Part shown: positions 43,618 through 45,215 of the stretch, piece by piece
Numbering within the stretch: the first letter of the stretch is position 1
Layout of the letters: every line of letters begins with the position of its first letter
Origin: Deltaproteobacteria bacterium
Lineage (GTDB): Bacteria; Desulfobacterota; Desulfuromonadia; Desulfuromonadales; BM103
Direction of reading: 5' to 3'
NCBI GenBank assembly: GCA_024279915.1
Contig: JAJRRB010000008.1
Coordinates: 1-45,215, forward strand
Length of the DNA: 45,215 nt
The notes under the pieces: generated by a model
Database searches by the model: none
The model's input: the letters and a program-made list of their open reading frames with translations, nothing else
Told to the model about the DNA's origin: nothing
Translations under genes and position numbers: made by a program

Positions 43618-43734
43618 GCCAATTAAAGAAGATTAAATTATAGACTTCTAACTGGACTCTAACTTTGAGAACAGAGAGAATAACGTAGATTAAAAACAAG
43701 GATCGGAACAACCCACCTAACCTGGGAGACCGTC

Positions 43735-44211
43735 ATGTTCCAAAAAATCAGAACTTCAATTATCAACGGTACCCGCCCGGTCTACCTGGCCGGCCTTTCC
43801 TCTACGCTCTTTTTTGCCGTTGGCGCACAGAAGATTGACGCACATGCAGGACTCTTCGCAAGACACGCCATCTACACGGGCGCTTTCTTCCTCTGCATGT
43901 GGATTGCATGCCGCCTCTTTGCTGGCAGCCTGAATCGTCGTCTTGCTCTCGAAGGTGTTTGTACAGAGGATGCCGGAGACATGGTGTACACCTTTGTTAT
44001 CTACCTGGAGCTTATCAAGCACGTCGTCGGCGTAAGTTTTACCCTTGGCTGGATCGCTGGAGTCATGTTCTGCTGGGATTACCTGGGACACCAGATGTTC
44101 TTGATTCCTGCCGGAGCCAGCTTGGCCGTTTCCATGGTGGCCTTCCTGGTGACTTACGGTATTGCCTCTTTCGTCGACAACCTGCATTGGCCAGGTGCTG
44201 AGGACGAATAA
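43735..44211 (+). CDS. Hypothetical four-helix membrane protein
   Basis: 158 residues, with GGGAG before the ATG. Helices lie at about 17-30, 44-62, 90-113 and 118-145, and the C-terminus is acidic (GAEDE). HVVGVSFTLGWIAGVMFCWDYLGHQ has Cys and His inside or next to membrane segments. I do not recognise a family. It is followed by a strong terminator. Confidence 0.75.
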   Translation: MFQKIRTSIINGTRPVYLAGLSSTLFFAVGAQKIDAHAGLFARHAIYTGAFFLCMWIACRLFAGSLNRRLALEGVCTEDAGDMVYTFVIYLELIKHVVGVSFTLGWIAGVMFCWDYLGHQMFLIPAGASLAVSMVAFLVTYGIASFVDNLHWPGAEDE

Positions 44212-44240
44212 TTCAACGTATGTGTTAACAAGTGACAAGT

Positions 44241-44267
44241 AAAGGGCCAGCTACTAGCTGGCCCTTT
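44241..44267. terminator. Terminator hairpin
   Basis: AAAGGGCCAGCTA (44241-44253) and TAGCTGGCCCTTT (44255-44267) are exact complements. Convergent genes flank it, so it may act on both strands. Confidence 0.82.
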
Positions 44268-44299
44268 CTGCGTTTTAGATCATTGTGCTTGTTACACCG

Positions 44300-44809
44300 T
44301 CAGGGATTTCCCAATGGGATCAAGGGCTGAATGGCACAGAGGTCCGGGATATCGGTCGTGTCAATAACGATTCCATCACGATGCACACGATCCACATCAC
44401 CACAAAGTTCCGTATCAAAATCAGAATCGATCAGCCTGCCAGCAAGACATTCAATCTGTACAGCACAATCGAGCAATCGAGGCGCAATAGCAACAGCGCC
44501 CGAAGAACAGGTGTAACCCAGAGAGTCCTGGGCATTCAGACAGAGCTTTCCCTGGCTCATAACTTTACGAATTTTATCCAGATCTTTCTCATACGGCACA
44601 TTCAGCACAAAGTCACCACCAGTCCAGAAGCGTGACAACGTTTCGTGACGGCCATGCCATGCCGTCCTGATCCGTGGGTTGTCACCACCGACCAGGGCAA
44701 CCCAGGCAGTCACCAGCGTAATGGGCGAGCCATCAGATGCATACCAGCTGATTAATCCTGCTGGCAACCATGCTACCGGGGCCTTGATTTCAAAAGGTTG
44801 TTCAGCCAT
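44300..44809 (-). CDS. Flavin reductase-like FMN-binding protein
   Basis: 169 residues of the flavoredoxin/flavin reductase barrel: ISWYASDGSPITLVTAWVALVG, RIRTAWHGRHETLSRF, GDFVLNVPYEKDLDKIRKVM and a C-terminal ID..DIPDL segment. It probably binds FMN and transfers electrons with an unknown partner. The start codon lacks a clear Shine-Dalgarno. Confidence 0.85.
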   Translation of the reverse strand: MAEQPFEIKAPVAWLPAGLISWYASDGSPITLVTAWVALVGGDNPRIRTAWHGRHETLSRFWTGGDFVLNVPYEKDLDKIRKVMSQGKLCLNAQDSLGYTCSSGAVAIAPRLLDCAVQIECLAGRLIDSDFDTELCGDVDRVHRDGIVIDTTDIPDLCAIQPLIPLGNP

Positions 44810-44890
44810 ATTAAGAATTCTTATGTAGTTTAATGGTATTGAGTATAAAACATTCCCAGCGCTTACAAAAGTTTAATGACAACTAAGTTC

Positions 44891-44919
44891 TTGACAAGTA
44901 AAGTGAACTTTACTAAAGA
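44891..44919 (+). promoter_or_regulatory. Rrf2 gene promoter with palindrome between -35 and -10
   Basis: TTGACA (44891-44896), 17 bases, TAAAGA (44914-44919). Inside the spacer AGTAAAGT-GA-ACTTTACT (44897-44914) is an exact palindrome. It fits an operator for autorepression by the Rrf2 protein, as known for IscR/CymR-type regulators. Confidence 0.7.
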
Positions 44920-44950
44920 TTCTACCAACAAAAACCTCAGGAGATTATCT

Positions 44951-45215
44951 ATGCGTTTATCTACTAAAAGCCGATATGGACTGCGGGCTCTCTTCGACAT
45001 GGCCTATCATGCCGGAACCTTGCCCGCGCAGATCAAAGATATCAGCCGCCGTCAGAATATCTCTCCACGTTACCTCGAACAGATTTTCCAAGACCTGAAA
45101 CGAGGAGGCCTGTTGAAAAGTCGCCGAGGACCTCAAGGGGGCTATTTTTTATCCCGCAAACCTCATGAAATAAACGTTCACCAGATCATTGTTGCCGCAG
45201 AAGGTGAAATGGCTC
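44951..45215 (+). CDS. Rrf2-family transcriptional regulator (partial, runs off the window)
   Basis: The first 88 residues are present: MRLSTKSRYGLRALFDMAYH, a winged helix with QNISPRYLEQIFQDLKRGGLLKSRRGPQGGYFLSR, then the start of the dimerisation helix. The typical Cys cluster of IscR would lie beyond the window, so it is unknown whether a cluster is bound. Rrf2 regulators often control cysteine or iron-sulfur genes, and here iscS/cysK-type genes may follow. Confidence 0.92.
   Translation, partial: MRLSTKSRYGLRALFDMAYHAGTLPAQIKDISRRQNISPRYLEQIFQDLKRGGLLKSRRGPQGGYFLSRKPHEINVHQIIVAAEGEMA

Noticed and set aside
1-45215. CRISPR arrays, tRNA and rRNA genes, phage or defence islands
   Set aside because: None was found on reading both strands; repeats present are short and dispersed rather than arrayed.

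Overview
The window reads as a chromosomal stretch of a Desulfuromonadales-type bacterium (Geobacter, Desulfuromonas or Pelobacter relatives). This is inferred from gene content: a GEMM riboswitch beside a PilZ gene, several c-di-GMP proteins, a small protein of a kind I associate with Geobacter (33239-33433), GGGACAGTCCC-type dispersed repeats, and an independent S1-repeat protein. No rRNA, tRNA, CRISPR array or intact transposon was found. Most genes are housekeeping genes in short, unlinked operons on both strands.

Layout. (1) 1-141 is the 3' end (domains V and VI) of a group IIC-like intron whose body lies outside the window. (2) 248-9342 holds an HD-GYP protein, a CheY-like receiver, a zinc-ribbon protein, a CvfB-like S1 protein, the ABC-F protein Uup, a REC-GGDEF diguanylate cyclase, a tRNA-dihydrouridine synthase and a PilZ protein preceded by a GEMM-I riboswitch. 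(3) 9700-15228, minus strand: cupin, MurB, a spermidine-synthase-like protein, HflC, a frameshifted HflK, and a BaiN/HI0933-type flavoprotein. (4) 15411-24272: S1-domain protein, RarD, TPMT with small neighbours, a YqaA-like membrane protein, an SGNH lipoprotein esterase, YgiQ radical SAM, YceH, and a PabB-PabC fusion. (5) 24337-28655, minus strand: a glycine betaine/proline ABC transporter (ProVW) with two near-identical binding proteins; the second has its own terminator-promoter boundary. (6) 29309-35386: HIT protein, membrane protein, orphan branched-chain amino acid binding lipoprotein, HisI, a HisG gene with an in-frame stop, a small protein behind tandem operator-like repeats, a histidine-kinase-like protein lacking its phosphoacceptor His, and a DUF1847 protein. 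(7) 35476-45215: quinone oxidoreductase, a TRAP transporter operon, a polyphosphate-glucokinase-like ROK protein, a LysA-like decarboxylase with a structured leader, a DUF4124/retropepsin-like protein, RsmE, a membrane protein, a flavin reductase-like protein, and the start of an Rrf2 regulator with a palindrome inside its promoter.

The most coherent theme is cyclic dinucleotide signalling. One synthase (GGEEF with an I-site), one hydrolase (HD-GYP) and one effector (PilZ) lie within 9 kb, and the effector is itself placed under a GEMM-I aptamer. By eye that aptamer carries an A at the position that distinguishes 3',3'-cGAMP-responsive GEMM-Ib RNAs from c-di-GMP ones. A hairpin covers the PilZ Shine-Dalgarno sequence. 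This is the best candidate for something not previously described here. The second theme is layered control of solute-binding proteins relative to their permeases: a terminator follows the first gene in the TRAP operon, and a terminator plus promoter precede the extra ProX. Two genes, hflK and hisG, look broken by single-base events. I cannot tell natural decay from sequence error.
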